64,000 bases of DNA from Streptomyces vinaceus (lineage in GTDB: Bacteria > Actinomycetota > Actinomycetes > Streptomycetales > Streptomycetaceae), in contig NZ_CP023692.1 of NCBI RefSeq assembly GCF_008704935.1, forward strand, positions 1,550,001 to 1,614,000, written 5' to 3'. A program made the position numbers and the translations under genes. Position 1 is the first letter of the stretch; each line of letters starts with the position of its first letter. The notes beneath the pieces are model-generated. The model made no database searches and was not told the DNA's origin. It saw nothing but the letters and a program-made list of their open reading frames with translations. This document shows positions 8,079 through 16,678 of the stretch, piece by piece.

Positions 8079-8362
8079 TGGGGAGAATGAAGCCCCTCCG
8101 GGGAGCGGCTGGGGAGGATCGGGCGCATCAGCGGGCGGTACCACGAAAGGGCCTGAAAGGTGGATCGCCGCAGGTCAGAGCGCCTCTCCAGCTGATTTCC
8201 GCAGGTCAGCGCCGCAAGGGTGACGACTTCAAGAAGATCTCCTCCTGGGCCGCCATCCTCTTTGCACCCAGGTTGGTGGGAACCATCTACGGCATGAACT
8301 TCGAGACGATGCCGGAGCTCCACTGGGCGGCGGGCTACCCCTTCGCGATCCTGTTGATGGCG
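8079..8362. repeat. Right copy of the imperfect direct repeat flanking the kinase module
   Basis: This partner of 5533-5798 is the less decayed copy. Shared words are GCTGGGGAGGAT (8108), GCCGCAGGTCAG (8167) and CGCCATCCTCTT (8251). CCGCAGGT recurs at 8168 and 8199, the same 31-bp spacing as on the left. Just before it, TGGGGAGAAT occurs twice in tandem. The stretch 7863-8078 between the PRTase-like gene and this repeat shows no convincing gene. Confidence 0.75.
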
Positions 8363-8413
8363 GTCGTCTGCACGAGCCTGTACGTGATCTTCAAGAAGCG
8401 GGACTGGCTGTAG
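8219..8413 (+). pseudogene. CorA magnesium transporter C-terminal fragment (right copy)
   Basis: About 64 codons encode an intact CorA end: GDDFKKISSWAAILFAP, then the signature TIYGMNFE with the GMN selectivity motif, then a second helix ending FKKRDWL and a TAG at 8413. The rest of CorA (about 250 aa) is absent; upstream sequence is the non-coding half of the direct repeat. It is therefore a truncated relic, most easily explained by insertion or deletion at this locus. Confidence 0.75.
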
Positions 8414-8515
8414 TCGGCGGGTTTGCTTCCTGGGGAAGCGGGTGGCGTCGGCTTGGCGTGAGGGCGGTGGGTCCGACCTGGCCATGGTCGTTTCACGGAA
8501 CGTCCCCGGTGGGGT

Positions 8516-9667
8516 TCAGGGGCACAGGGCGGTGCCCACGGCGTGTTCGAGGTTCCTGCGGGCCGCCTCGTCGGTGAGCTGCGTGGTGACCGCTACGTGG
8601 GCGGCACGGCCGTCGTCGGTGGCGCCGCCCCGCGTCTCGTAGCCCGGGAAGCTGCCGCCGTGGCCCCAGGAGAGACCGCCGCACGGCAGCGGCCGGCTGA
8701 CGATGCCGAGTCCGTAGCGGGCGCCGGGGCCGAAGGTCGCTTCGGCGGGGACGGTGGTGCGCATCTCGGCGAGCTGGGCCGGCGGGAGGAGGCGGCCGCC
8801 GAGGAGCGCGGTGAAGAAGCGGTTGAGGTCGGAGTTGGTGGAGATCAACTGGCCTGCGGCCCAGCCCCAGGAGGGGTCGATCTCCGTGATGTCGCGCAGC
8901 GGTCCGTCCGGCGCGTCGCGGAGGTAGCCGTGGGGGTGGGGCTCCCTGATGCTCGCGTCACCGGGGGCGGGGAAGTAGGTGTGGCGCAGCCCGATGGGCT
9001 TGATGATGCGCCGGTCCATCTCCTGCGCCAGGGGGCGGCCCGTGACCTTCTGTACGAGCAGGCCGGCGAGCACGTAGTTGGTGTTGCTGTACTTCCAACT
9101 CTTCCCGGGGTCGAAGTCGGCCGGGTGCCGCAGGGCCGTGTCGAGCAGCTCGCGGGGGTCGTAGTACCGCGCGTCCTCCCCGAGGTACCTGCTGTAGTCG
9201 GGGAGTCCGCTGGTGTGCTGGAGGAGCTGGCGGACCTTGATGCGGCTTCCGTCGATGCCCTCACCTCGGACCAGGCCGGGCAGGTAGGTGTCCACCGTGG
9301 TGTCGAGGCCGATCCTCCCCTCGGCGACCAACTGCAGGACCACCACCGCGGTGAACGCCTTGGTGTTGCTCCCGATCCGTACCTGGCCGTCCACGGGTAC
9401 CTTCGAGCCGGTGGCCAGGTCACCGACCCCCGCCGTGTAGGTGCGGGTGCGGCCGTCACGGGCCTGGACGGACGCCAGGGCGGCGGGCATACCGTCATCA
9501 CGCACCAGCCCGTTCAGGGCCCGCTGGACAGCGTCCGCACCGGCCGCGGCCGAGACGGAGGGCGGCGCGAGAGCGCCCAGCGTCAACACGCCGACGGTCA
9601 CCGCGACCACGGCCGACACGGCCCGTCGCCGCCGTCCGCCCTGAAACTGCCGGGTCTGAGCTCGCAT
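8516..9667 (-). CDS. Secreted serine hydrolase / D-alanyl-D-alanine carboxypeptidase (S12)
   Basis: 383 aa with a Sec-type signal peptide (basic GRRRR, hydrophobic core to about residue 40, VSA-like cleavage). It has all three penicillin-binding motifs: SNTK with Ser100, YSN (in SWKYSNTNY) and HGG (in SWGHGGSFPG). This fits the R61-type DD-peptidase family acting on cell-wall peptides or related substrates outside the cell. It is divergent from the two-component operon at 9807, and the palindrome between them may be shared, which would link cell-wall chemistry to that sensor. Confidence 0.9.
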   Translation of the reverse strand: MRAQTRQFQGGRRRRAVSAVVAVTVGVLTLGALAPPSVSAAAGADAVQRALNGLVRDDGMPAALASVQARDGRTRTYTAGVGDLATGSKVPVDGQVRIGSNTKAFTAVVVLQLVAEGRIGLDTTVDTYLPGLVRGEGIDGSRIKVRQLLQHTSGLPDYSRYLGEDARYYDPRELLDTALRHPADFDPGKSWKYSNTNYVLAGLLVQKVTGRPLAQEMDRRIIKPIGLRHTYFPAPGDASIREPHPHGYLRDAPDGPLRDITEIDPSWGWAAGQLISTNSDLNRFFTALLGGRLLPPAQLAEMRTTVPAEATFGPGARYGLGIVSRPLPCGGLSWGHGGSFPGYETRGGATDDGRAAHVAVTTQLTDEAARRNLEHAVGTALCP

Positions 9668-9754
9668 GAGTCAACTCCTGAGGAATCGTTCGGTGGAGCA
9701 CGATCCTGGTCTCCAGGGCCCTGTGACCGCATCGCGGGAAGGCGGGAGAATCCG

Positions 9755-9772
9755 CTCCCCCGATCGGGGGAG
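9755..9772. promoter_or_regulatory. Perfect 18-bp palindrome, candidate operator
   Basis: CTCCCCCGATCGGGGGAG is a perfect palindrome 35 bp before the histidine kinase start and 88 bp upstream of the divergent DD-peptidase-like gene. That is the right place for an operator serving one or both promoters. The response regulator encoded next door is one candidate ligand. Confidence 0.5.
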
Positions 9773-9806
9773 GCTGCCGGCGGGCCGCCCGGCGATACTG
9801 GCGATC

Positions 9807-11057
9807 ATGATCAGGGGAATTCGGCCGCTGTTGCGCGGCTCCACGTATGCAGGTGTGCTGTTCGCCTACTGCGGCGCGCTGGCCAGCCTTCCGCTGCTGC
9901 CTTTCGCCCTGTTGCCGGCCCTGTCGTGGCGCTCCGCTCCCGAAAGCGTGCAGCTCGTCCTGGTCCTGCTCGTCTGGGCGGCCTTGGTCGGCGCGGTCGG
10001 ACTGGCGCGCCCCGTCCGACGCGCTCTGATCGTGTCCGCCCGCCGGCTGCTGCGCGTGCCGCTGCCGGATCCCGTGGCCGGCGGCCGCACTTCCGGTTCC
10101 CCCGGCCCCGACCGCTGGCGGACCCCGCTCTGGCTGGTGCTGCACGTGGCCGTCGGGTGGGCGGGGGCGCTGACGAGCGGGCTGCTGTTCGTCATGGGCC
10201 TCGTCCTGCCGGGGAACTGGCTCGGTGGCGCGGCGCGGATGAGTCTGTTCGGCACGTCGGTCCGGGTGTCGGGTGGGTGGAGCAGCTGGGTGGTGGCGGC
10301 CGCGTGCGTCCTGCTGGCGGCGGCCGTCTGCGTACTGGTGACCAAGTCCCTGCGGTGTTTGGCGCCACGGCTGTTGGGGCCGTCGGCGGCCGAACGGCTC
10401 GCACTGGCCGCCGAGCGGGAACTGCTGCTGGCCGAACGCAACCGGATCGCCCACGAGTTGCACGATTCGATCGGGCACACGCTGACGGCGGCCACCATCC
10501 AGGCGGCGGTGGCCGGCGAGGTGCTCTCCGCCGACCCGGCGGCGGCGCGGGCCGCCATGCGCAGCATCGAGGAGTCGACGCGGGCCGCGCTGGAGGACCT
10601 GGACTACGTGCTGGGAGTGCTGCGCGAGGAGCAGTCCGCGACGGCGCCGGCCCGCACCCTGGCCGACCTGCCCGAGCTGCTGGACCGCCTGCGGCACGCG
10701 GGGGCGGTGGTGGAGCCGGAGCTGTCGGGCGCTCTGGCGCAGGTACAGGGGACGCTCTCCCGGGCGGCGTACCGCATTCTCCAGGAGGGGCTGACGAACG
10801 CGCTGCGCCATGGGGCGGGCGGCCCGATCGAGGTCCGCGTGGCGGCCGGCCCGGACGGACTGGACCTCACGGTGGTCAACCGGACCGGGGCACGGACGGA
10901 CCCGGGCCCGGACCCGGGTACCTTCCCGACCTCCGGCCACGGTCTGCCGGGACTGGCCGAGCGCGTCAGGCTGCTGCACGGTGACTTCCGGTCCGGCCCG
11001 GACGGGACGCGGCACTGGCGGCTGGCCGTCCGGCTGCCGGCACGGGCGTCGGCGTGA
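9807..11057 (+). CDS. NarL-family sensor histidine kinase
   Basis: 416 aa from ATG 9807. The N-terminal half has four or more hydrophobic helices (about 13-38, 48-66, 106-134, 158-178) and no large extracellular domain. A HisKA_3 dimerisation segment follows (AERNRIAHELHDSIGH, phospho-acceptor most likely His219). A HATPase region has LTNALRHG and GHGLPGLAERV. Such kinases sense membrane or cell-envelope state. The TGA overlaps the regulator's GTG (GTGA), so sensor and regulator are coupled. Confidence 0.9.
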   Translation: MIRGIRPLLRGSTYAGVLFAYCGALASLPLLPFALLPALSWRSAPESVQLVLVLLVWAALVGAVGLARPVRRALIVSARRLLRVPLPDPVAGGRTSGSPGPDRWRTPLWLVLHVAVGWAGALTSGLLFVMGLVLPGNWLGGAARMSLFGTSVRVSGGWSSWVVAAACVLLAAAVCVLVTKSLRCLAPRLLGPSAAERLALAAERELLLAERNRIAHELHDSIGHTLTAATIQAAVAGEVLSADPAAARAAMRSIEESTRAALEDLDYVLGVLREEQSATAPARTLADLPELLDRLRHAGAVVEPELSGALAQVQGTLSRAAYRILQEGLTNALRHGAGGPIEVRVAAGPDGLDLTVVNRTGARTDPGPDPGTFPTSGHGLPGLAERVRLLHGDFRSGPDGTRHWRLAVRLPARASA

Positions 11058-11881
11058 GGGCATCCGACGCGGACGGGAGCACGGCCCTGCCCGCCGTGAC
11101 CGGCCCCACCGTCACCGACCCCGCCGTGACCGGCCCCACCGTCACCGACCCCGCCGTCACCGGCCCCACCGTGACCGGCCCCACCGTCACCGACCCCGCC
11201 GTCACCGGCCCCACCGTGACCGGCCCCACCGTCACCCTCCTGATCGCGGACGACGACGAGGTCACCCGCAGCGGCCTGCGCACACTGCTCGCCGCACAGC
11301 CGGGGATCACGGTGGTCGGGGAGGCCGCCGACGGCGTCGAGGCGGTCGAACGGGCGAGGATCCTGCGGCCGGACGTGCTCCTGATGGACGTCCGGATGCC
11401 GCGTCTCAACGGGATCGAGGCCACCCGCCAACTCGTCGCCGAAGCGGCCGGACCGCCGAAGGTCGTGGTGATCACCACCTTCGAGAACGACGGCTACGTC
11501 ACGGCCGCCCTCAGCGCCGGCGCCAGCGGCTTCGTCCTCAAGCGGCTCCCGGTCCGCCGGATCGCCGAGGCGGTCCGGGTGGTGGCGGCGGGCGAAGCGG
11601 TACTCTTCCCGGCCGCACTGGGCCGCATGGTCGCCCCCCGCCCGCTGGGCTCCGCCGAGGCCCTGCCGCGGGCCGCCCTCACCGGCCGGGAGGAGGAGGT
11701 GCTGCGCCTGATGGCCACCGGGCTCTCCAACCCCGAGATCGCGGAATCCCTCACGGTGAGCCTGCAGACGGTCAAGACCCACGTGGGGAACGTGCTGACC
11801 AAGCTCGCCGCGCAGAACCGGACCCATGCGGTGGTGATCGCGTACGAATCCGGCCTGGTGGTCCCGGGCTTCGCCGGCTGA
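11054..11881 (+). CDS. NarL/LuxR-type response regulator with repetitive N-terminal extension
   Basis: 275 aa. A receiver domain starts at about residue 61 (VTLLIADDDEVTRSG), with phospho-acceptor Asp112 (LLMDVRMPRLNG) and the conserved Lys in GFVLKRLP. A LuxR HTH lies at about 208-265 (LTGREEEVLRLMATGLSNPEIAE). Unusually, residues 16-60 are nine tandem pentapeptides of the TGPTV/TDPAV type, encoded by a DNA minisatellite. A normal family member would begin close to residue 58-60, so either the extension is translated or an internal GTG is the true start. It is coupled to the upstream kinase. Confidence 0.9.
   Translation: MRASDADGSTALPAVTGPTVTDPAVTGPTVTDPAVTGPTVTGPTVTDPAVTGPTVTGPTVTLLIADDDEVTRSGLRTLLAAQPGITVVGEAADGVEAVERARILRPDVLLMDVRMPRLNGIEATRQLVAEAAGPPKVVVITTFENDGYVTAALSAGASGFVLKRLPVRRIAEAVRVVAAGEAVLFPAALGRMVAPRPLGSAEALPRAALTGREEEVLRLMATGLSNPEIAESLTVSLQTVKTHVGNVLTKLAAQNRTHAVVIAYESGLVVPGFAG
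11099..11233 (+). repeat. Coding minisatellite: nine 15-bp units
   Basis: Alternating 15-bp units (ACCGGCCCCACCGTC and ACCGACCCCGCCGTC types) run for 135 bp within the start of the response regulator gene, always in frame. Unit number is likely to vary between strains through slippage. Several units contain GTG codons that could act as alternative starts. Confidence 0.9.
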
Positions 11882-11938
11882 CCGGCTCGCCCACGGGCCA
11901 CGACGTGGCTCCGCCGGGCGTCGTTGCAGGGGCGGGGG

Positions 11939-14900
11939 CTATTCGGCTTCGGTCGTCGTGATGTGGTTCAGGACCTTCTCGTAGAGGGGGCGTTTGTCGG
12001 GGCGGGCGTGGGCGGCGGCGTGTCTGAGGGACGGGAGTGCCCGTCCGCCCAGGTCCGTGACGGCCTTGACCGCGGCGCTGCGGACGGCGGGGTGGGAGTG
12101 GTCCAGCAGTGCGGTCAGGGCCGGGATCGCGGGTGCCCAACTCGCGTGGCCGAGCGTCCGTACCGCCGTGCGCACCACGTCCGGCTGCGGGTCGTCCAGC
12201 AGGACCGTCGTGTGGTGGAGGTAGGCCGCCCGCTCCAGTAGGGCCCGTGAGGTCCGGTGGGCGAGCAGGCGGACGCCGGGCTTCGGGTGGTGCAGCAGTT
12301 CGTCGATCAGGTCCCGGAGGGCGGGGTCCCGGTCCGGGTCGGGGCCCCGGTGTTCCTCGGCCAGTCGCGTGAGGGCCCGGTGCACCAGCTCCGGGTCGCC
12401 GATACGGGCCTGGTCCAGGAGCTGCCGGCGGGACGGGGGCCGGGGCGCCGCCGTCCCGGCCCGGGAGCGGTCGCGGAGCGCCGCCAGCGCGGCGGCGTCG
12501 CGCCGTACCGCGTCGTCGGGGTGGCGCAGCGGGCCCTCGACGAGGAGGAGCCCGTCCGCGAGGTCGTCGCGTCCCTCGGCCCGAAGCCGCCGGCAGGCCC
12601 GCGTCAGCTCGGGGGTGCGCAGCAGGGGGCGCCCGCGCAGCAGGTCGAGGACTCCCCAGGCCCCGGCCGCGATCCGGCCGCCGAGGTGCTGCGCCAGTAC
12701 GTCGGCGGGGACGCGGCGCAGCGCCCGCCCGGCCGCGGAGCTGCCGGCCGGCGGGTCGTGCTCCCACCACTCCAGCAGGAGCGGGACCAGCGGTTCCAGG
12801 TCCTGCGGGTCGAGCCGGGCCGCCGCCTGGGCGACCCTGTCGTGCAGGATGCCGTCCGCGCGCAGTTCCTCCTGGTCGAAGGCGTTCAGCGTGCGGGCCA
12901 GTTCGGCGTCTACGGGTACGTCGACGCGGCCGTGCACGAACGCCCGGAGCACCGGAATCCTGGCCTCGGGCTCGGGCCACCGCGAGAGCGCGAGGGCCGC
13001 GGTGTGCCGGTGATCCGGTGCGGATGCCCGCAGCATGGTCAGCAGGCGCTCGCGCAGGGCGGTCGAACGGGGCTGGTCGAGGTCGTCGTCGCGTACCGTC
13101 CGCGGGCGCGGCGCCGTCGCGTGCGTGGTCTCGGCGAGGGTCCAGGGCGGAGCGTCGAGCGGCTGGATGTCCGTCATCCAGTCGATGAGGGCGGGCCGGA
13201 CCTCGGGGCGGGCGGAGGCGTACACGTCGATCAGCGTGTTCAGGCGGTCGCGGGAGTTCGGTGTTCCCGGCCCGTCGAGCCGGCGGAACTCCTCCAGGCC
13301 GTCCCGCGTGCGCACGGCCGCCTCCAGCGCGGCCGGCCACGCCGTGGCCTGCGCCGTCGCCGTCGCCTGCGCCGTCGCCGTCGCCTGCGCCGTCGCCTGC
13401 GCCGCGGCCGTACGGGTCTGCGGTACGGCGAACGCGTCGCGCAGCACGGCGGTCTCGGCCCGCCAGGGGTCGGCGCCCAGCCGGGCCGAAGCCAGAGCCA
13501 GTTCGAGGTCGGCCCGGACCAGCACGGCGCCGAGGGCGCGCAGCAGCGCCAGCGCGGAACGGCTCCCGGGTGCGGGGCGCAGCCCGCGTACCGCCTCGGC
13601 GACGGCCGGCCTCCGCGCCGCCGGCAGGGTCGGCGCGACCGCTTCGAGTACGGCGAGGAGCTCGTCCCGGTCTTCGGACGGAGCCCCTTCGAGCCCGTCG
13701 AGCAGGACCTCGGTCCACCGGGCGAAAACCGCCAGTTCCGCGGTCGTCCACGGTGCGGGGCACAGCCGCAGGACGAGGCGCAGTACGCCACCCCGGTCGG
13801 CGGGGGCGGAGCCGGCCAGGCGCAGCCACTCCCCCAGCAGTGGCCGCAGTTCCCGTAGCCGGCCGGGGTCCGGCGGCGGCCCGGGCTTGCGGGCGATGCG
13901 GAGCGCGACCGACGGATTCCAGCCGCCGGTCGTCAGCGACCTGATGTCCGGGTCCGCTCCGGTCTCCACCGCCGGCCCGGGCGTGTCCGCCAGCGTGATC
14001 CCGTGCTCGGCCATCGCCGCCGACAGTTCCTCGACCGTCCCGGAGGCGAGGCCCACCCGGCCGTCCGCCACCAGGGCGAGCAGTGTCGGCGCGAGCCGTG
14101 ACCCCTGCTCGTCCAGTGCGATGACCGAGCCCGCCGGCAGGACGCGGTCGAGCCCTGCCAGCAGCAGTTCGCGGGCGCGCCGGTCCTCGGTGCGCTCGGC
14201 TGCGGCGAGGACGGTCGCCAGGTACGCGTTGCCGAGGACGGCGCGCAACGCCTCGACGAGCGAGCGGCGCAGCCCCGGGTTGTCATGGCGCCCGAGCCAG
14301 CCGAGCAGGGCCGGTACCGCCAGGGGCGAGCCCGCGCGGACCAGTACCTCGGCGGCGGTCTTCTTGACGTTCATGTTCGGATGGTCGAGACACGCGGCGA
14401 TCGCGGTGGAGGCCCAGCGCGCCCCCGCGTGACCGAGCGCGAGCAGTGCCTGCCGGACGGTCTGGATGTCCTCGGCGGCGGTCAGTGCGATCAAGGTCGC
14501 CGACAGCGCCTGCGCGTCCTCCCCCGTGGCGTCGCGGGCGAGCAGCGCGATCACGTGCTTGCGCACGTGCCGGTCGCGGTGGCGCAACAGGCGGTGCACC
14601 CTCGTACGGGTGCCCGCGTACGGGGCTCTGAGCAGGACTTCGAGCAGGATCGCCTGCTCGGCGCCGGAGAGTCCCGGCCGGTCCAGCAGGTCCAGGGCCG
14701 TGGTCGCGACGAGTGCGTGTCCGGCCTCCCGGGCGGTCTCCGCGTCGAGCAGGCAGGACGGCCTGATGCGCCCCCGCCCGTGGAGACGGCTGCCCAGACC
14801 GTGCAGGGCGTCCAGGACCTCTTGGGGTACGACGGGCTCGCCGGCCGGCGGTCCCGCCGGCTGTCCGGCCGGCTGTCCGCGCCCGGGTCGCGGGCGCCCG

Positions 14901-16669
14901 GCCGGGGCGGCGGCCGCGCCCGGTCCCCATGACACCGCCAGCTCGGCGACGATGCGCAGCAGCAGGTCCGCGAGGGCGGGCAGGGTGGCGGCGCTGCCGT
15001 GCGCGGCCAGTGTGCACAGCGCCGCCACCGGCTCTTCCGGGTCCAGATGGGCACGGAGGAGGGCCAGTTCGCGCTCGTCCGGGCCACCGAGGTCCGGTGC
15101 GATACGCGCCGGCAGACCGGCGGGATCGAGACGGACGAGGAGGGCGCGTCGCTGCGCCGGATCCTGGGTGAGGTGCCACAGCACCTCCAGGGCGCGGCCG
15201 CGCACCGCGCGCAGGTGCGGCGCGATCACGGCGACGCTCTCCGCCGCGGCGACACCGGGCCCCTCCCCAAGACCGGGCCCCTCCCCGAGACCGAGCCCTT
15301 CGCGCAGCGCCGTCACCGTGCGGTCCCCGCCGATGGCCTCCAGAGCCTCCAGGGCGGCTGCCGGGGCGGCCGGCAGGAGGGCGATCACGGCCGCTTCGGC
15401 ATCCGCGTGACGTAGAGCGCGGATCGCGTCGAGGAACGGCCCCGGCGCGGGAGCCGAGGCCAGGACCCGGGTGATCGCGTCCCCGATCGGGAGTTCCTCC
15501 GCCCCCTGTCCGGCCAGGGCGACCAGCAGGGCGAGCCGGCGCGGCCAGCTCGGATCGCCGGCGTCCGCGTCCACCAGTACGCGGAACACCGCCTGCCGGC
15601 AGGTGAACAGGATCGTCGCGACCTCCTGGGGCGCGATCGAGTGATCGGCCAGCGCCAAGCCGATGAGGGACGGGACGTGCACGTCGTCCGGGAAGTGCCC
15701 CCGCCGGTGGAGCCCGCGCAGGCAGGTCACCGCCGGCCCGCCGAACAGCAGGGGATCCCGTGCGGCGACGGCCGCCAACGCGCCGATGTCGGCGCGCTCC
15801 GCCAGGTCGCCGAGCAGTTCCATCCCGCGCCGGCGCAGCCCCGGCGGCAGCTCCGGGTCGTCGATGACCTGCCGCAGCAGGCCGTGGTGCCCGTGCTGGG
15901 CGGCGGTCACGATCGCCGCGTCGGCCACCTCGGGACGCGCGCGCACCGCCTCCGCGGCGAGGAAGGGCGCCAGACACCCCGGCGGCACGGGGTCCAACGC
16001 GGCCCACGGCGCGGCGAGTTCACTCAGGGCGGCGACGGTGACCGCCGCGCTGTCGGCGCCGAGCAGGCCGATCGCGTACGTACGGACCCGGGCGGGAGCC
16101 AGCAGCCCGGCGTGCAGCCCCTGCCCGGCCAGCCGCAGGCCCGCGGCCTGCAACACCGGGTCGGCGCTGCCGACCAGCTCGTCCACGAGCCGCTCGGGCC
16201 GGTGCGCGCAGGTGACGGTCATCTCCCGCACGGCCTGGTACAGCAGTTCGCCCCGGGGTTCGCTCCGGATCGCCGCCGGCTCGTTCAGCAGCTCGGCGCG
16301 CAGCCAGGCGATCTGCACCCGGGCCGGCAGCCCTGCCGTACGCCACGAGGGCCGGCGGAGCCCCTGGCGGTACGGTCCCAGCCGTTCGTGGAGCCGCGCG
16401 AGGACGAGCGCCTCCTCCGGCGGCCCTTGCACCGATTCCGGCAGCAGCCCCGCGAGTTCGGCCGTCTCGGACGCGTCCCCCGTACGGCCCGACCCCACGC
16501 GCTCGGCCAGGAGGACCAGCCCCAGATGACGAACGCGGGGGTCCTCGTGCCGGACCAGGCGGCCGAAGTCGGCCGGGGAGCAGAGCCGCGCGTCGAGTTG
16601 GCCGCCCGGCCGGCTGACGCCGGCCCGGCGCATCGCATCGTGGAAGGGCTGGTCCGGCGGCGTGCTCAC
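11939..16669 (-). CDS. Very large HEAT-repeat protein
   Basis: 1576 aa from GTG 16669. The protein is a run of helical HEAT/armadillo-type repeats. Clear ones are the C-terminal DPQPDVVRTAVRTLGHASWA and DHSHPAVRSAAVKAVTDLGG, and the central LLRHRDRHVRKHVIALLARD, with many degenerate units across the length. There is no signal peptide, membrane segment or enzymatic motif, so it is probably a scaffold. Two low-complexity inserts stand out: GLGEGPGLGEGPG near residue 465 and an Ala/Gln/Thr repeat near residue 1100. It is transcribed toward the response regulator, and DUF421 lies just upstream on the same strand (9 bp). Confidence 0.8.
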   Translation of the reverse strand: MSTPPDQPFHDAMRRAGVSRPGGQLDARLCSPADFGRLVRHEDPRVRHLGLVLLAERVGSGRTGDASETAELAGLLPESVQGPPEEALVLARLHERLGPYRQGLRRPSWRTAGLPARVQIAWLRAELLNEPAAIRSEPRGELLYQAVREMTVTCAHRPERLVDELVGSADPVLQAAGLRLAGQGLHAGLLAPARVRTYAIGLLGADSAAVTVAALSELAAPWAALDPVPPGCLAPFLAAEAVRARPEVADAAIVTAAQHGHHGLLRQVIDDPELPPGLRRRGMELLGDLAERADIGALAAVAARDPLLFGGPAVTCLRGLHRRGHFPDDVHVPSLIGLALADHSIAPQEVATILFTCRQAVFRVLVDADAGDPSWPRRLALLVALAGQGAEELPIGDAITRVLASAPAPGPFLDAIRALRHADAEAAVIALLPAAPAAALEALEAIGGDRTVTALREGLGLGEGPGLGEGPGVAAAESVAVIAPHLRAVRGRALEVLWHLTQDPAQRRALLVRLDPAGLPARIAPDLGGPDERELALLRAHLDPEEPVAALCTLAAHGSAATLPALADLLLRIVAELAVSWGPGAAAAPAGRPRPGRGQPAGQPAGPPAGEPVVPQEVLDALHGLGSRLHGRGRIRPSCLLDAETAREAGHALVATTALDLLDRPGLSGAEQAILLEVLLRAPYAGTRTRVHRLLRHRDRHVRKHVIALLARDATGEDAQALSATLIALTAAEDIQTVRQALLALGHAGARWASTAIAACLDHPNMNVKKTAAEVLVRAGSPLAVPALLGWLGRHDNPGLRRSLVEALRAVLGNAYLATVLAAAERTEDRRARELLLAGLDRVLPAGSVIALDEQGSRLAPTLLALVADGRVGLASGTVEELSAAMAEHGITLADTPGPAVETGADPDIRSLTTGGWNPSVALRIARKPGPPPDPGRLRELRPLLGEWLRLAGSAPADRGGVLRLVLRLCPAPWTTAELAVFARWTEVLLDGLEGAPSEDRDELLAVLEAVAPTLPAARRPAVAEAVRGLRPAPGSRSALALLRALGAVLVRADLELALASARLGADPWRAETAVLRDAFAVPQTRTAAAQATAQATATAQATATAQATAWPAALEAAVRTRDGLEEFRRLDGPGTPNSRDRLNTLIDVYASARPEVRPALIDWMTDIQPLDAPPWTLAETTHATAPRPRTVRDDDLDQPRSTALRERLLTMLRASAPDHRHTAALALSRWPEPEARIPVLRAFVHGRVDVPVDAELARTLNAFDQEELRADGILHDRVAQAAARLDPQDLEPLVPLLLEWWEHDPPAGSSAAGRALRRVPADVLAQHLGGRIAAGAWGVLDLLRGRPLLRTPELTRACRRLRAEGRDDLADGLLLVEGPLRHPDDAVRRDAAALAALRDRSRAGTAAPRPPSRRQLLDQARIGDPELVHRALTRLAEEHRGPDPDRDPALRDLIDELLHHPKPGVRLLAHRTSRALLERAAYLHHTTVLLDDPQPDVVRTAVRTLGHASWAPAIPALTALLDHSHPAVRSAAVKAVTDLGGRALPSLRHAAAHARPDKRPLYEKVLNHITTTEAE
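13342..13404. repeat. Coding minisatellite in the HEAT-repeat gene
   Basis: An approximately 18-bp unit (GCCTGCGCCGTCGCCGTC) repeats about three and a half times and encodes AQATATAQATATAQATA on the minus strand. It is in frame and probably a flexible linker between helical blocks. Its length may vary between strains. Confidence 0.8.
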
Positions 16670-16678
16670 CGTCGGATG

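Noticed and set aside
7859..8485. Minus-strand open frame upstream of the PRTase-like gene
   Set aside because: It runs antisense through the repeat and CorA fragment, has no family-like blocks and its composition does not look coding.
8543..10984. Long plus-strand open frame across the DD-peptidase and kinase genes
   Set aside because: Low-complexity Gly/Ala/Arg translation antisense to, or out of frame with, well-supported genes; typical of high-GC DNA.
11099..11233. CRISPR-like array from regularly spaced repeats
   Set aside because: Units are contiguous 15-mers without spacers and preserve a reading frame; no cas genes are present.
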